This document shows, one piece after another, positions 51,642 through 64,000 of a stretch of 64,000 nucleotides of DNA. This DNA is from Zonotrichia leucophrys gambelii. Taxonomy: Eukaryota; Chordata; Aves; Passeriformes; Passerellidae. The translations under genes were made by a program, and so were the position numbers. The notes beneath the pieces were generated by a model. It was not told where the DNA came from and searched no databases. It saw only the letters and a list, made by a program, of their open reading frames with translations. Every line of letters starts with the position of its first letter. The first letter of the stretch is position 1. The DNA lies in NCBI RefSeq assembly GCF_028769735.1, contig NC_088179.1:2232001-2296000 (forward strand). The letters run 5' to 3'.

Positions 51642-53150
51642 GGGGAAGTGTTACAGTGGTTTGGGGATTTCTGTGCCATCCAGGCAGGGGAAATTGTTAA
51701 ATTGTGCTTGTTCCTGCAAGCAGCCAGCACAGGGGGAATCTGAGATGGAGACAAGGAGCAGTGAGAAGGGGACTTCTGCAAGAGGAGAGTGGGTAAAGGG
51801 AAGAGACAGAAAGCAGGCCCTGTGTGTTCCTGACCTGAAAGGAACAAAAGTGGGGGCTTTTGTGCAGCCCCTTGCACTGACAGCAGGTACCTACCTCCAC
51901 ACGGTTTAAGTACAAAAGAACTGAGAAGATGCTGAGTGAAGGATCTCAGCCCAGGCTAAGACCTTTCTGAGTAAACATCCACATAAACATACCCCAATTA
52001 GTGGTAAGTGTGGGCTGGCCAGCTGCCCATCTCACTTACGTCCCTACTCAAGAGAGCCACAGGAACTCATCTGCCTTCGGGTTCAGCACATATGTAAGGC
52101 TTAACTAGCTTTTAAAGGCCAGGAAATGCCCTAAACCACTTTGCCTGTCCAGGAAAGTGTCTGCCTACTGTGAACCCCCAGCCTCAGTGCTCATGCTCCA
52201 AGAGCAGCACTCTCAGCCAAGGGCTCTGAAGGGCTCAGGGTGTGTAAACCCACCCAAGACCCAGTCCTGCTCCTTGTCCAGGCAAGCAGGCTCTGCCTCC
52301 CTGATTCTCCCGGGCAGTGCATCAAACAGCTTGGAGGGAACATCCCATCCAGCCCCTCTGCAGCCAGGGAGAGGCACCAGGAGGCATGAAAGCCACAATT
52401 CTCCCCGTCAGCTCTCTCTCCTCCGGCTCAGACAGGTACTAGCCATAAGCGGAGTACCTGAGGAGTGCATGGGGTTGCAATGTGAACCTCAATGCTGCAA
52501 CAGCTCTGGGGCTGTTTATTTTCTGAGGGTTTATTTTGTAATTCTTTATGTATCCTTACAGGTGTTTCATGTTCTCTGATGTTGGAAAGCCCCTGTGAAG
52601 ACCTCGCTCTGTCCCGTCAGAGCAGAGAGAGGTACATTGTGCGAGGGAACATCATCTGCAGCCAAGGTGGGAGTAATGCACAGTGAGATGCTGATTTTGG
52701 ACACAAACTTTTAGGATATAACCCCACACCAGATGCTGACTCCTTTCAAATTGGAAAAACATGGATGAATCCCAGAAACAGTTTACTTGCTCTTTCCAGT
52801 TAGCATTGGTTAGGCACAGTGGTACCATGTCCTGCAGCCCCAGTGGGGACTGGCACTCATCACAATAATCAGGTTGCCTTGCCTGCACCCTGATTAGTTC
52901 ATAGCTTGGCAAAACCTATTGCACGCACTGTTCCCTGCTTGTGCTTTTGCCTGGCAGAGAAGAGGCCAGAAGCAGTTTAAGGCAGTAGCCAGAAGCAGGC
53001 AGGCAGTAGCCGTGTGACCCATTTTCCACGCTTTGGGCATCCCTGGGTGTGCAAGAGTGCGCTGAAGGTGCCATGGCCCGGAGGGCTCTCCTGAGCAGCA
53101 CTGAAATGGGTGCTGGGGCAGCTGCCTGCGGCTCGCTAACGAACTATTGA
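50500..53150. other. Intergenic, upstream of CpG island
   Basis: Largely unique sequence with one (GT)15 run. No conserved exon recognised. Confidence 0.5.
51611..51640. repeat. (GT)15 microsatellite
   Basis: Perfect dinucleotide run. Confidence 0.97.
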
Positions 53151-53159
53151 TGTATCTGC

Positions 53160-54250
53160 AGTGCAAACTCGAAACGAGCCCACAGTGGAGTTAGATGGCA
53201 GCACTGCCAGCGCGGGGCTCTGCCGTGTCCGTGACGGGGCACGATCGTTTTCTTTCCACACACAGCTCCCCGGGACAGCCGGGCAGGGCCGGGGCTCGCA
53301 CCGAGGGTGCTGCGCGCCACCGAGCCAGCCCCGCGGATGGAGCTGGGGCTGCCATCCGCCGTTACCCGGGCCGGGCTCGGGGCTGTCGCTCCCGGGCAGC
53401 CGCTCCTCCTCCTCCCCGCAGCTGTGCCGTGAGGGGCGGAGGATGAGGAGGGCGAGGAGGATGCCCCATGCCCGCCGGGCTGGCGGCGGCGCCTCCCCCG
53501 CGCGGCGGCCCCCGCCTCCCCTCGCCTCAGCGCCTTAAATGCCTCGGCCGCGGCGGCAACAAAGGCGGGCGCTGGCCGTGAGTGAGGGGCCGGCCGAGGG
53601 TGGGCGAGGCGGGGCTGGCGGTGAGTGACTGAGGGTCTATGGTGCCTGCACGGCCGGGCTGGGCTAGCGGTGAGCGACTGAGGGGCAGCGGGACCGGGCT
53701 GGGCTGGCGGTGAGTGCCTGAGGGGCAGCGGGACCGGGCTGGCGGTGAAGGAGCCACCGAGGGTCGGCGGTGGGCGAGGCTGAGGCGCCGCGGGGTCGCA
53801 GGTGCCGCGGAGGACGGCAAGGGCCGTGCCCCGCCGTGCCCGGTCCCGCCGCCCTCGGGGGTCTCGGCTGTGGCATGAGGCGGCCCCCGGGTGTGAGTGG
53901 GCTCCGGCGTGCAGCGTGGGGCGGACGAGCGCCAGCTCCGCTGAGGAGTAACTTTTGTTATTTCTTATTATTTATGCTTATAACCCATCAGTATAAACTT
54001 CTAAGAGCGGCAGATGTGTATGGCGGCGGCTGCCCGGGCTGCCTGTCCCCCCTGCTCTCCCCGCTCGCCGGCGCTTTGGCAGCGCAGAAATCCCCGGTGG
54101 CTGCGGAGCCCGCCCGGCGGCGGCTCCGAGCAGAGGGTGGGCGGGGGGTGAGGCGGACAGACCCCGGCCCCTGCCTGCCTCCGGCTTGTGCTCGCCCTTC
54201 CCTAAATTTGACAGATCCCGGCTGACCTGGGTCAGCCCGCAGGGACCCGC
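53160..54250 (+). promoter_or_regulatory. Orphan CpG island / probable gene 5' end
   Basis: About 1.1 kb very rich in G+C and CpG, densest at 53270-53900 and 54000-54180, flanked by ordinary AT-rich DNA. No protein family is recognisable in it. Plus-strand donor-like sites follow GC-rich sequence, for example GCTGGCC|GTGAGT at 53578, so a non-coding first exon ending there is plausible. The next 10 kb show no coding exon I recognise, so the gene, if plus-strand, has a long first intron. Gene identity cannot be established from this window. Confidence 0.65.
53603..53752 (+). repeat. GC-rich ~40-bp tandem repeat in the CpG island
   Basis: Units containing GGGCTGGCGGTGAGTGACTG or variants begin near 53612, 53660 and 53701; the last two are 40 bases apart and nearly identical (…GAGGGGCAGCGGGACCGGGCT). 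A truncated unit follows. Each unit repeats a GCGGTGAG(T/C)G splice-donor-like sequence. Confidence 0.85.
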
Positions 54251-57200
54251 CAGTCCTAGCAAGGGATTTAATCTGTGAGTAATTTTAGAAGTAGCTGCAT
54301 TCGTCTCTACTAGCGCACAGCAGGTCAGGCTGCAGAGAGAATAAATAATGTGTAGCATGGTTTTTGTGCTGCCGTGTACTAGTCTTTCAGGGCAGATCTC
54401 TGTTCCTGCATTTATGAGCCCCTGGTAAATCAGGGCAGTGAATGGGGACCAGGGGCTGAAGGAGTGGGAGCTGCTGCTGCTTTATGCTGTTTCTATATCT
54501 GCTTGCTGCAACTGGATCTAATCACTGACAGTGTCAAAACAGAAATATCTGCAGGGGGAAAGGTGCCATGGCAGAGCAGCTGGATGTAGCAGGAGATTTT
54601 CTTGGCTGTGAGGGAGTGAGAAACCAGAGCTGCCTATTAATGTGTGAGGAATGAGTCTAACTCTCTCTGTGTGACTCCTCCTTTAGTGGCACACTCGCAG
54701 GACTGCACTTGCCTAAACACTGGTAGCTAACCTGGAATACTTTTTCTGAGCTGGGATAACTTTAAATAAATGGGAATGCTGTGGTGCAAGGCTGCTCCTT
54801 GCATCCCCCTGCTCTCAGAGGGGAGTCAGTGGAAGGAGACCCCAGCAGAATGGGGTAAGTGTGCATAAGGTGGGTTACTGAGGGGGAGAGGGACAGCTTT
54901 CTGTCCTCAGCTTTTGCTGCAAAAACTGAGTATTGTACTGACCTTGGTAGCGCATCTTGGAAAGTCCCCCTCATCTCCTGGTGTCCAAAATATAAATATT
55001 CAAACGCTCATCCCTCCTGTTTCATCACAATGCCCTGGGTCACTGCATCAGGGAAGGTTTAGATGGAGCTCCAAATGCCTGAGGCACTCATATAGATATG
55101 AGTGATGCTAAATCTTCCCCAGGAGGAAGAATATTAGCAGGAAAAATCTTCCCCAAAAGGCCCCTGGGAGAGAGGCCAAGAGTGTCTAATGAGGCAGACT
55201 TTTCCTGTTAGCTGCAGTTCCTGTGGGAGGGTGAGGGCCTGGGGGGTTGGAGTGAGCCCATGTGGGGATGGGTGTCAGGGGCAGGCAGCCCATCCCCAGG
55301 TCTGCTCTGGGCACCTCATCACCCATTGCTCTGGAGGTGATGCAGCTGCTGAGTCAAACAAATAATCTGTTTTCTTCTGGTTCAGCAAATAAATTGGTTG
55401 GGTGATGGTGCAGCAGGGATGAGCAGCTCTGTAGTGCCAAGGTTGTGCTCTGTCAGTGCTGGGGACAGGACAGCCATGCAAGGCTGCAGCTTGGCTCCAG
55501 AGAAATCTGTCCTCTGCTTTTCTGCTCTCATTGAATGGGTGCTTCTCTTAGGTAAGCTAAATACAAGGGAAGGAGCTCTGTTTGTGGGGTCCTCTACCAA
55601 AATGTGTGCCTCTGGCCAAAGTGGTGCATGGCCTGGAAATGGAGGTGCTCACTTCAGTGAGCTGCCCCATTGTCACTGGAGCTGCAGCCCTCAGCTGGGT
55701 GTGCATGTGTCTCCTGCTGGCAGCAAATGTGTGGTTAAGTTTCAGAAAAGAGGGATATCTGATCATATCTACTGAATTCCTGGACACAAAAATATTTGTT
55801 GATGTGGCTTTGAGCAGGCTGCCCACTCTGGTGGCTGCTCTTTGTGTGCTCTGTGACTTGGTTAAAACCAGTGGAAATGCAGTGCATTGTTGTTCATGGA
55901 GACCTAGTTTCCTAGGCACAACATAGGTGAGTACTTAAACCTTGTTTTGCAGTGACTGCTGGCAGAGTGCTCTCCTGCAGGGCTGGGAATACATGAGAGG
56001 AATTCGAGGTGCCAGGTGTGGGCAGGGGTGGTCTCAGGGCAGAGCAGATGCAGGCAGTGATGTTCTGTGTCTTGGCTGTCCTTGAGCCAGTGCTGCAGAA
56101 GAGCTGATCGCTGTGCGCTCAGAGTTCCTGTCCTCTGTCATGCCCTGCTCCCAGGGCTGTGTCCCCACACCCTCACAGGCACCTCAGGCACAGCTCATCC
56201 CACCCAGCTCCTGTCCTGCTCCGGGCCAGGCTGCGTTGCCCTTCGCTCTCAGGCTGGCTGATGTGGAGAACATGATTGAACTCAAGTTCTTTGGCCACCA
56301 GGGCTTCTCCTCACACCGTTCCCCTGCTGCACTGGCAGTGTGTGGAAGGGCAGAAGTGCTGCTGCAGTTGTGATCCTCAGCCCTTTCCACAGGAGAGCTT
56401 CAGTGCTGTGCACAGCCACCAGTGAAAACGGCATTTTCCTGTGCTCTACTCAACATTTGTAAAGATCACTGTAATAGGTCTGACAGAATTGTTTTGATGA
56501 TCTTGTTCAAAGTATCCAGACCTTTCTGTAGCCCTCAGATTTTGGAAGAGGGATGTAAATCACAATTCTGCACAGGATTAGCAATCACAGAGCATTATGA
56601 ATCAATCTGGTACTTTGTCTTAGTCACAGCCCTTCTTAGAACGCTGACCTACATATCACAGCTTTCACTGTAACTGCTTCACCAAGGACAGGCTTTGCTT
56701 CCTTCCCAGTGTGAGGTGGCCCAGTGGCTGGACATGTCTGTGTTTGAGGGACATTCCTGGTGGCTTCTGATCTGCTTGATGTCTGTGCTGCTTGACTGGA
56801 TAACTTGTCAATGAAGTGTGAAATACAAGTGGTTCCTTTGAATGTTCTTTTAATTATAATTGTGCTGATTAAAAAAACTAGAAGATGAAATGAGATGCTT
56901 TCTGTGTAAAGTGCTCTTAGATGTTGAGCCAGCAGGGATCATTGTTATCAGATCCTCTAATCACTTGTGTGATTAAAAACCTTGGAAAAACTTCCATGTT
57001 GGAAGTAAAAATGAAGGTTTATTACCTTTCTGAATATGTGCTGTAGCTCAGCCTTTGGTGAGCTGTGAACCCAAAGCTTCTGTAAAGTCCCTCCCTGTGG
57101 GTCGCTGATGGCACTGAATATGAATGCACATCTGCTGGCTCCACTTGCAGATGAGTTTTCCTGCTGATTCCCAGAGCAACGAGGTGAAGGATGATGAAAA

Positions 57201-57338
57201 GGAGAGTCCAGAGCAGTGACTTGGCTGATTTAAGGCAGCACTTAAGCCCATTTCTGTCACTATGATTCCAGCTCATCTCCAGACTGGTAGAGTCTTTGGT
57301 TTGAAGGATGCTCAGAGCAATGAGAAATCCATGTACTG

Positions 57339-57358
57339 GTGTGTGTGTGTGTGTGTGT
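57339..57358. repeat. (GT)10 microsatellite
   Basis: Perfect dinucleotide run. Confidence 0.95.
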
Positions 57359-58084
57359 GCTTCCCAGCATGTAGCAGTAGCATGGTGAAGGTCCTTGTGG
57401 GTGAGTGTGTGTGTACAGCAGCGTGTTCACATGCACATCTTTGGTATGGAGCATAGTTTGGCTCTCTGGGTGTCCAGGAGCTCTTCTGTGAAATCAGAAC
57501 AGAGGAAACCTGCCTTGTAATTTTTTATCTCAGCAGATTGCAAGAGGTGCCTTTGCTCAGCTGGGGTTTGCTGGTCCCTCTGCAGCATTTGCAAGGGGAT
57601 GCATTTCCCTGGGGTGCTTGGCTTGGAGTGTCTCTGAAATGAAGAGCTCTGCCACCAAGTCATCTGGTGGTCTCCAGGCTTTGCTTGTGGTGTGCTGCTC
57701 ACAAGTTGCCACAGCCTCTGCTCTCAAGCAGAGGTTGGTGTGGAAAGCTGCAGCGCAGCATCTTGCGGTTTCTTTTTCTATAAATAGCTAAAATAAAAAG
57801 CTCTGTTTGTGAGATTGGAAACCTTGCACATAGTAGCTCACCTTCTAACAGCAGTGTGCTGAAGTTCAGGGAGGCCTCTGCTTTTCTGCTTCGTGCCCAG
57901 ACTCCTGTGCCTGGGGATGGTCTGTCTGTGCAGGCAGAAGGGAGCTCTGTGCTGTTTCTCTGTGCTCCTGATGTGTGTTAGCTCTGGGAGCTGGCACCTC
58001 CTGAAAAGGAGCTGAGCAAAGCTGCTCCTGTACCTCAGTGCTGCTGAGGCTGTGGAGAGCCTGAATGCCCCCAGCACAGGATGC

Positions 58085-58104
58085 CTGTCTGTCTGTCTGT
58101 CTGT
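58085..58104. repeat. (CTGT)5 microsatellite
   Basis: Perfect tetranucleotide run. Confidence 0.97.
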
Positions 58105-59089
58105 ACATCCCACACTGATCCCTGGGCACTGGTGGGCATGTTTGTCACAGAGCCTGGCTTGTGCCTGTGCCTGGGAACAAGCTAATGCTCCCTTCTTTCA
58201 CATTGCATCCACTCTGCTTCCAGTGGCTGCAGCAGTTTGGATTTTCAGCTGTAACATTTTGCAGAAAAAGAAGAGTTGTTGACAGCAGTGATGAATTTTT
58301 TAATATGCATTGCAGCTTGCCCTTTGTGTCTTTGTGGTACAGCATTTGCTGATTAGGAAATCAGAGGGGTTCCAATCAACCTCAGTGCTCAGTGGATTTT
58401 CTGCCAATACCCTGTGTGTGCCAGCAGAGTCCCAAATGTGTGGGGACAGTGTGATGACTCTCACTGGGATGGAATGACAACAGAAAATGCTGTGGCAGTT
58501 GTGCAGCAATGACAGCTTTCTCAAATGGATCTCCTGTGGGCTAAAAGACATCTGGTCCTGGTTTTCCCCTGGTTATCTCAAGGATCTGCTTTTACCTTGA
58601 AATAACATTTAATGTACAGCATCACAGTAATGACTTTTTTGTTCTAAGTTTGTTTGTAAGACAGAATCTTTAGGCAAGGCTGCAAGCAGAGCTCTGTTGT
58701 CTGAGCTGCTCTCTTCTGGAGGCACAGGGCGTTCCAGAAGCAATTAGTTTATATCTTAAATGAATAAATTAATAAAAAACTTCTCAGAGAAAATGTCTTC
58801 ATGCTGTGAGCTGCATTGCCTTGCAAGACTGAAAATTTGGGTGTGATCCTCTGTTAACTAAGTTGGGTTAAAGTTTATTTATTTGGTTGGTTTTTCTTCT
58901 TATCTCCTTACCTCACAGTTTAGTTCTTCCTAAATACAAGATTTTACTTTTGTCCAGGGATAGATTACCACTGTGTTATTTCTTGGTTATCTTTGTGACC
59001 TGTGTTCCTGCTATTCTCTGTGCCTGCAAGGGGTCTTAAAGAAATTAAAAATTTCAATGTACAAGATTGTAACTGTTTGGATAAAATCT

Positions 59090-59586
59090 CCCTGTTGGTC
59101 TCATGAGACCCCATCTGGAGGGCTGCACCCAGCTGGTGTGGGGTCCCCAGCACAGGAAGGACAGGAAGCACAGGAGAGGCCACCAGGACTGTTAGAGGGA
59201 TGGACACCTCTCCTGTGAGAGAACTGGGATTGTTCATCCTGGAGAAGGGATCAGGGTGAGCTCACTGTGCCCTTCCTGCAGGAAAGGGGGACAGGGACTT
59301 TTTACAAGAGCCTGGAGGGACAGGACAGGGAGGAATGGCTTCAAAGTGGCAGAGAGTAAATTCAGATTAGGAATTAGGAAAATTTCCTCCCTGTGAGGGT
59401 GGGGAGGCCCTGGCACAGGGTCCCAGAGAAGCTGTGGCTGCCCCATCCCTGGAAGTGTCCCAGGCCAGGCTGGATGGGGCTTGGAGCAACCTGGGACAGT
59501 GCAGGGTGTCCCTGCCATGGCAGGGGTGGAACAAGATGAGCTTTAAGGTCTCTTCCAACCCAAAACCTTCTATGATGATTCTATGT
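59090..59586 (+). mobile_element. CR1 LINE 3' end
   Basis: Sense-strand CR1 fragment: 'ggagggctgcacccagct', 'aggaattaggaaaatttcct', 'ccatccctggaagtgtccca', then 'ggtctcttccaaccc' and a terminal 'tgatgattctatg', the typical CR1 3' end. It is 5'-truncated with no intact reading frame. Confidence 0.9.
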
Positions 59587-62500
59587 TACTTTATATTTTT
59601 GGGTTGCTTACATTTTTATATAGATTTTTATTTGCACTTCTCCAGCAGAGCTTCAGTGTAAATAATTATCAGGGAGTTGGACACGTTGTGAGTGAGGTCC
59701 ATTAGCAGAAATGTAGCAAAGATGGAAAAGTTGTGTTCTGGCTCCTCTGGGCTGGTATTTCACAGGCAGGTCTGATGAATACTTTATATGTTTTATGAGA
59801 GTCTGGAAGGTGCTGGATGGGTTTAGCTGTCATCCAGGTGATGGTGTCTGTGAATATGAAGCTTGTTTCTTATCAACAGCCATTCTTGCAATCCACTTTT
59901 CACAAATGCTTATGTCCAAGGGAGTGTTGCTTTCTTGGGAAGATCATCAGCAAGGCTGATTAACAAATTCATTCCAGAGCTTGATAACATTTATTTTGTG
60001 AAGTCTGTGGCTGCCTGGGGAGCTGCCTTGCGCCTTTCTGAACAGGGAAACCTCCTCCCCAGGAAGGGATGTGTTGTGACTTGCTTCCAACAGATGCAGG
60101 GACAGCTTTCAGTTGGACAGGGGGATTCCCAAAGGCAAAAATGGAATTGGTAGAAAGAAGTGTTGCTTGTGCCTGTGACATGAAAGGATATTTTTAGAGC
60201 CATGGGAGTCCCCAGGCAGACAGGAAGGAAGAGCAGTGGCTGGAATGCCTTGTGTGAAGGCTCAGCCTGCTGATGGGACAAAGTGAGGGATCACTGGCAG
60301 TTTTTGGCTCTTCAGATTTAATTAACTACTTGTTTAAAGAACAGCTGTCCTGCCTGCGGATTGAGTGGATGAGAAGGTGATGGAGCCTCGGAGCTGGCAG
60401 CGCTGCAGGTGCTGAGCGCAGGGAGCGCTGCCAGGCTGCTGCTTTACCGCAGAGCACAGCACGGGGGGAGCCCTGGGGATGCCGTGGAACTTCCTGCAGA
60501 TTTATCTGCCCATTTTCAGAGCAGTTGTTACTTGTATCTTCTGGTTTAGTATTTTTATAACATGGCGTGGGGGTGCAGTGGCAATTGTTTTAGGCTCTGT
60601 GGATGTGGCTCAGCAATTTTAAATGTGGTTAGAAGTGCGTTTTTAAAAATTGAGGTGAGCTCCTTAAAGTCTGCACCTGGGGTAACAGTCAAATTAATTT
60701 TCAAGTGTGATATCACTCCCCTCTCCCCTTCCACTCTCAATTTGTAAAACTTCTTACCACTCTGTGAATCACTTTGCAAAAGGCCTGACTCTTTCAAATG
60801 AACAACATGTTCCATGGTTAAGAAGTTTGCCTTGTTATTAGGGGAGTGCAGTTGGGTAACTATTTATTAGCTAGTCATGGATGAATTGTTTAATTAGACA
60901 GATAATCATATGCTTGCAATCTAAGGAGAAAAAAATCAGAGAGGTTAATTAAGGAATGGTTAGAAAATTTGATGTCAGAAATGGTGCTAAGTTTCAGCCT
61001 AGCCCTGTTAATTAAAATTAGTTAAGTTCATGCTGGAAGTGAATGGAAATGAAGGAAATTTAACCTTACCATGCCGACAGATGTGGGAGTGTACCAAGGG
61101 CAGCAATGCATATTAACTCATACTTTTAAAATTAATTTCGGGCACTAATTTGGCTTGATTTTTCCCATCTGTCTTCATGCAGACAACACTGTGGAAGCCT
61201 CGCTTATCTGAGGTATTGCAGAAACGCCTTTTCCTCCCCTGCTGTTCCTTTGCGACCTCGGAGCTGAGGTTTCACGCTGAGGACGGCGAGTCAAACCCTG
61301 CAGGTGATGCTGCAGATGCCTAATTGTGCATATAAACATCTGCGAGGTGTTCTCGGGCGTGAAGGTCGCGTCCTGCCGCCCGTGGGGTGGAACCAAGGGC
61401 AGAAACACCCTCCTGGGTGGGGTGTGTGCCTCCTGGGGGCAGCAAGGGCCGGCTCTGTCCCCGCTGGGTGTCCCAGCTCGGCCGCAGCGGGTCGGGGCTC
61501 AGCTCACCCAACCTCGCTGCTCCCAGGACAGCTCCGGTCTTCCTTCCCGCGTTCTGCCCACGTGCATTTCCCCTGGCTGCTGCAGCTCCCTGATCGGGAG
61601 GAGAACAAACGTGGGGTGTGGTTAAACGCCAGGCAGGGCTCTATTGCATTCCTATTGCTGTTATATTATTGCTAGAGTCCCGTACCCTTATAAGCAGTTC
61701 TTCTCAGCAGTGCTGTTCCTGCTGCTTCATCAGGGCTCCTCCAAGGCTCTCCCTGACCAGAAAGCCCAGCCCCTTTTATCCCAGTTATCTTCATTAGCTA
61801 CAGCTGCAGCCCAGTTAAGTACATCACAGCTGGAGCTCATTCAGAACAACTAGGATTGGGGCACAGCCACTTACACAATACATCTATTTTACAAGGACTC
61901 CCACTACAGGGCTCCCCACGAGTGGAGGGAGCAGCTGTGATTGTGTTGCCAGGCCCCCACATTCCCCTGAGTGTTTGTGCTGTCCTTGGCCAGCTGGTGC
62001 TGGTGACTTTAGGGGAGTGTGGAACACCGTGGCTGCCCTAAGCCCACCTGCCAGGGTTTCAGTAACCACAGGCTGTGTTTGTGGCTGGCTTTTTCCAGCA
62101 CTGGTTTTTCTGAAGTGAAGAACTCAGGCTGTGTGAGACAGTGATCATATCCTGCTTCCCCTCCTCTGAGATTGCCCCAGAGGAGTGTTTTAATGCAGTG
62201 TCTTACAGTCTTGAAGTTGTTTTGGAGCATTTCCTGTGGCCAAATTCCTGGCTAAGCACATGCTCCTAGAAGCCTTCTCATCCTTCTGGTATTGCTCCTT
62301 GGAGCCTCCTTCAGCTCCTGCCAGATTCCTAAGCAGCCATCTCTTAGACAGCTTTCAGTCTCTCTGGTTCTTGAGCATCTTTCATCCCTCCCACATCCTT
62401 GGCTTTTTCTCTTAGGTTTCATGAAAACAAACTCTTGTTAAAAAAAATCCCAAACCAAACCCAAAAATACCACAGTGAAAACCCCTACCCACTCTCCAAA

Positions 62501-64000
62501 TGTCCAAATACATTCTGCCTCTTTTCCCTGTAGTTGCACGTATTATTTTTCACAAAACTGATTTTAGCTGTTGGTGTTACCAGTAGCTCTAATGAATTTT
62601 TTTTTATAGCCAGTTACCAGGAGACTACTAGCTGTGTGTTTGTGTCAAAAAGTAGGTGTAATGGTTCAGAGCAGATGAGCTGCAAAACTACCCCCTTAAA
62701 AAAGGTCTGTGGAGAAGCTAAGTTGGTGTTGCTCACTGGAGAAAGGGATTCTCTGTCTCTGGTTTGGGGTGGAGGTTCAAGGAAGTTCAGTTCATCTTGA
62801 GCAAGATGGGTTTGAAATGGAAATGTTGGTATTTGCAGTGCTTGGGGAAAGCAGTGAGAGAGTTGGTAGGTGTGGGAACAGGATCCTGCTGGGGCAGGGC
62901 TGTGCTGGGTGAGAGGTTGGCACACGTCACCTTTCTCCATGGCCATGGCTCCTGCTTGGGCTGTGGGGCTTGGCAGTGTCCCTTGTGCTGCATTTGTCCT
63001 GGATTCATGGGGGACACCAAGTCCTGCTTCAGCTTGCCTTGCAGCAGGGCAGGTTCTCTGGTCCTGGGAGCAAAGTGCAGCAGCCAGGGATTTCCTCTCT
63101 AGGGTATCCCAGCAATGTCCTGCTAACTGGGCCTGTGTTTCCCCAGGCCTGTGGCCAGCCCAGCAATCAGGAACTGCATTTGCAATTCCTACCCTGCTCT
63201 GGGCAGCAGAGGCTGAGGTCTGGCAGCAGTGATCCATCAGTCTCACATCTAAGATCACTTCTTAGATCCCTGACTGAGGCACTGCCCGAGTGCCTTTGCT
63301 GCTCTCGGTGCTCTTGCTTCCCGAGCCTCTCCTCTGCAGAAGGGATGGTTTGGGGTTTCTTGCTCTTCTGTGGTGCTGCTGAAGTTCCAGTATTTGCACA
63401 GAGCCAACTCCTCTGAGGTGATGATTGTTCTTCTGTTTAAGCATAAGCTGCCAATTTACAGAATTAAGTGCCAGTGATCTGCAGTAGCCCTTGACTTGTC
63501 CTAGAACTTGCTTTAATAAAAGAGAATAGGTTTTTAATGAAAGTGGAAGGACTTCTGTGTTTTCTCTGGAAATACAGAAGGAGTTGCAAAGCCAGCCTCT
63601 CAGAAGGCAGGAGAGTTTTTAAGTTACAGAGCCCAAATCTGACCTCTGTGCACTGCAGGTTCTGATTGCTTGGTTCCACAGCTGCTGCTTGGCTTGCTGC
63701 TGCCTTGCTCACTGTGCATCATTGATCTCTATTTGCACTTGTTAGGTGGGGTTTCATTTTCCTTTTTGCAGCTCTGAGGTTGTGCTTTGCTTGTGTGCTT
63801 CAGCCCTGCCCCGAGAACAGAAACCCGAGCTGTCCAATGGGCTCCTGTGTGCTGCTGCTCATAAACGTGTGAGCAGCTGCACTTCATGGGGAGCTGTGGG
63901 AAAGCAGCTCTGCACATGGGGAGCTGAGGCACCCACAGGGCACTCAGCCAGTCCTGGGTGCTCCTTGGGGAAGCTGCCAGGAATTCTCTCCATTTCTGAT
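59587..64000. other. LTR-free region to window end, possible intron
   Basis: No recognised coding exon. An AT-rich stretch at 60820-61010 is rich in TTAATTA-type homeodomain motifs. Moderately GC-rich patches lie at 60360-60480 and 61200-61600. Open frames such as 62614-63258 (-) are unrecognised and overlap other frames. Confidence 0.4.

Larger units (their letters stand above)
54251..59089. other. LTR-free region, possible first intron
   Basis: No LTR and no recognised coding exon. It contains (GT)10 at 57339-57358 and (CTGT)5 at 58085-58104. It is interpreted as intron of the gene driven by the CpG island, if that gene is on the plus strand. Confidence 0.4.

Noticed and set aside
53527..54225. 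Proline/arginine/alanine-rich frames in the CpG island
   Set aside because: GC-rich DNA is poor in stop codons, so long frames are expected by chance; the protein sequences resemble nothing I know.
62614..63258. 214-codon minus-strand frame
   Set aside because: Low-complexity composition, no recognised homology, overlapping frames on the other strand.
54251..64000. Exons of RFC4 or ST6GAL1, neighbours of ADIPOQ in mammals
   Set aside because: No translated segment resembles either protein; the CpG island cannot be assigned to either gene on this evidence.

Overview
This window is nuclear DNA from a bird, most likely a songbird (passerine). Three split vertebrate genes are recognisable from their spliced proteins: otospiralin (OTOS, +, 576-3255), COP9 signalosome subunit 9 (COPS9, +, 4433-5939) and adiponectin (ADIPOQ, -, 17875-16740). 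The interspersed repeats are typical of birds: CR1 LINE fragments and many solo retroviral LTRs, with no tRNA-derived SINEs or L1. The passerine assignment is an inference from the abundance and types of LTR.

Layout. 1-6.2 kb is gene-dense: OTOS, then a roughly 51-bp minisatellite made of YY1-like and X-box-like sites, then the COPS9 CpG-island promoter and its three exons. 6.2-15.4 kb is intergenic with LTRs. 15.5-17.9 kb holds ADIPOQ on the minus strand, convergent with COPS9. 18-23 kb is mostly unique sequence with one ERVL-like LTR. 23.4-50.5 kb is a repeat-rich gene desert with about fifteen solo LTRs, three nested LTR-in-LTR insertions, a large TTC expansion inside an LTR, a diverged 0.3-kb direct duplication and a perfect (TTACCC)9 array. 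53.1-54.3 kb is an orphan CpG island with splice-donor-like sites on the plus strand. The remaining 10 kb, to the window end, is LTR-free and may be the first intron of a gene whose coding exons lie beyond the window.

The genes do not form a pathway. OTOS encodes a small secreted inner-ear protein, COPS9 a 57-residue acidic subunit of the COP9 signalosome, and ADIPOQ a secreted collagen-like/C1q hormone. Their adjacency is of interest for synteny, because in mammals OTOS and COPS9 lie together (human 2q37) and ADIPOQ elsewhere (human 3q27).

The LTRs carry no recognisable gag, pol or env reading frames. They fall into several families that I defined by their ends and target-site duplications (letters A-H are my own labels). 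I found no CRISPR array, tRNA, rRNA or intact mobile element, and no evidence of a new biological system. The strongest leads are the regulatory minisatellite abutting COPS9 and the orphan CpG island.
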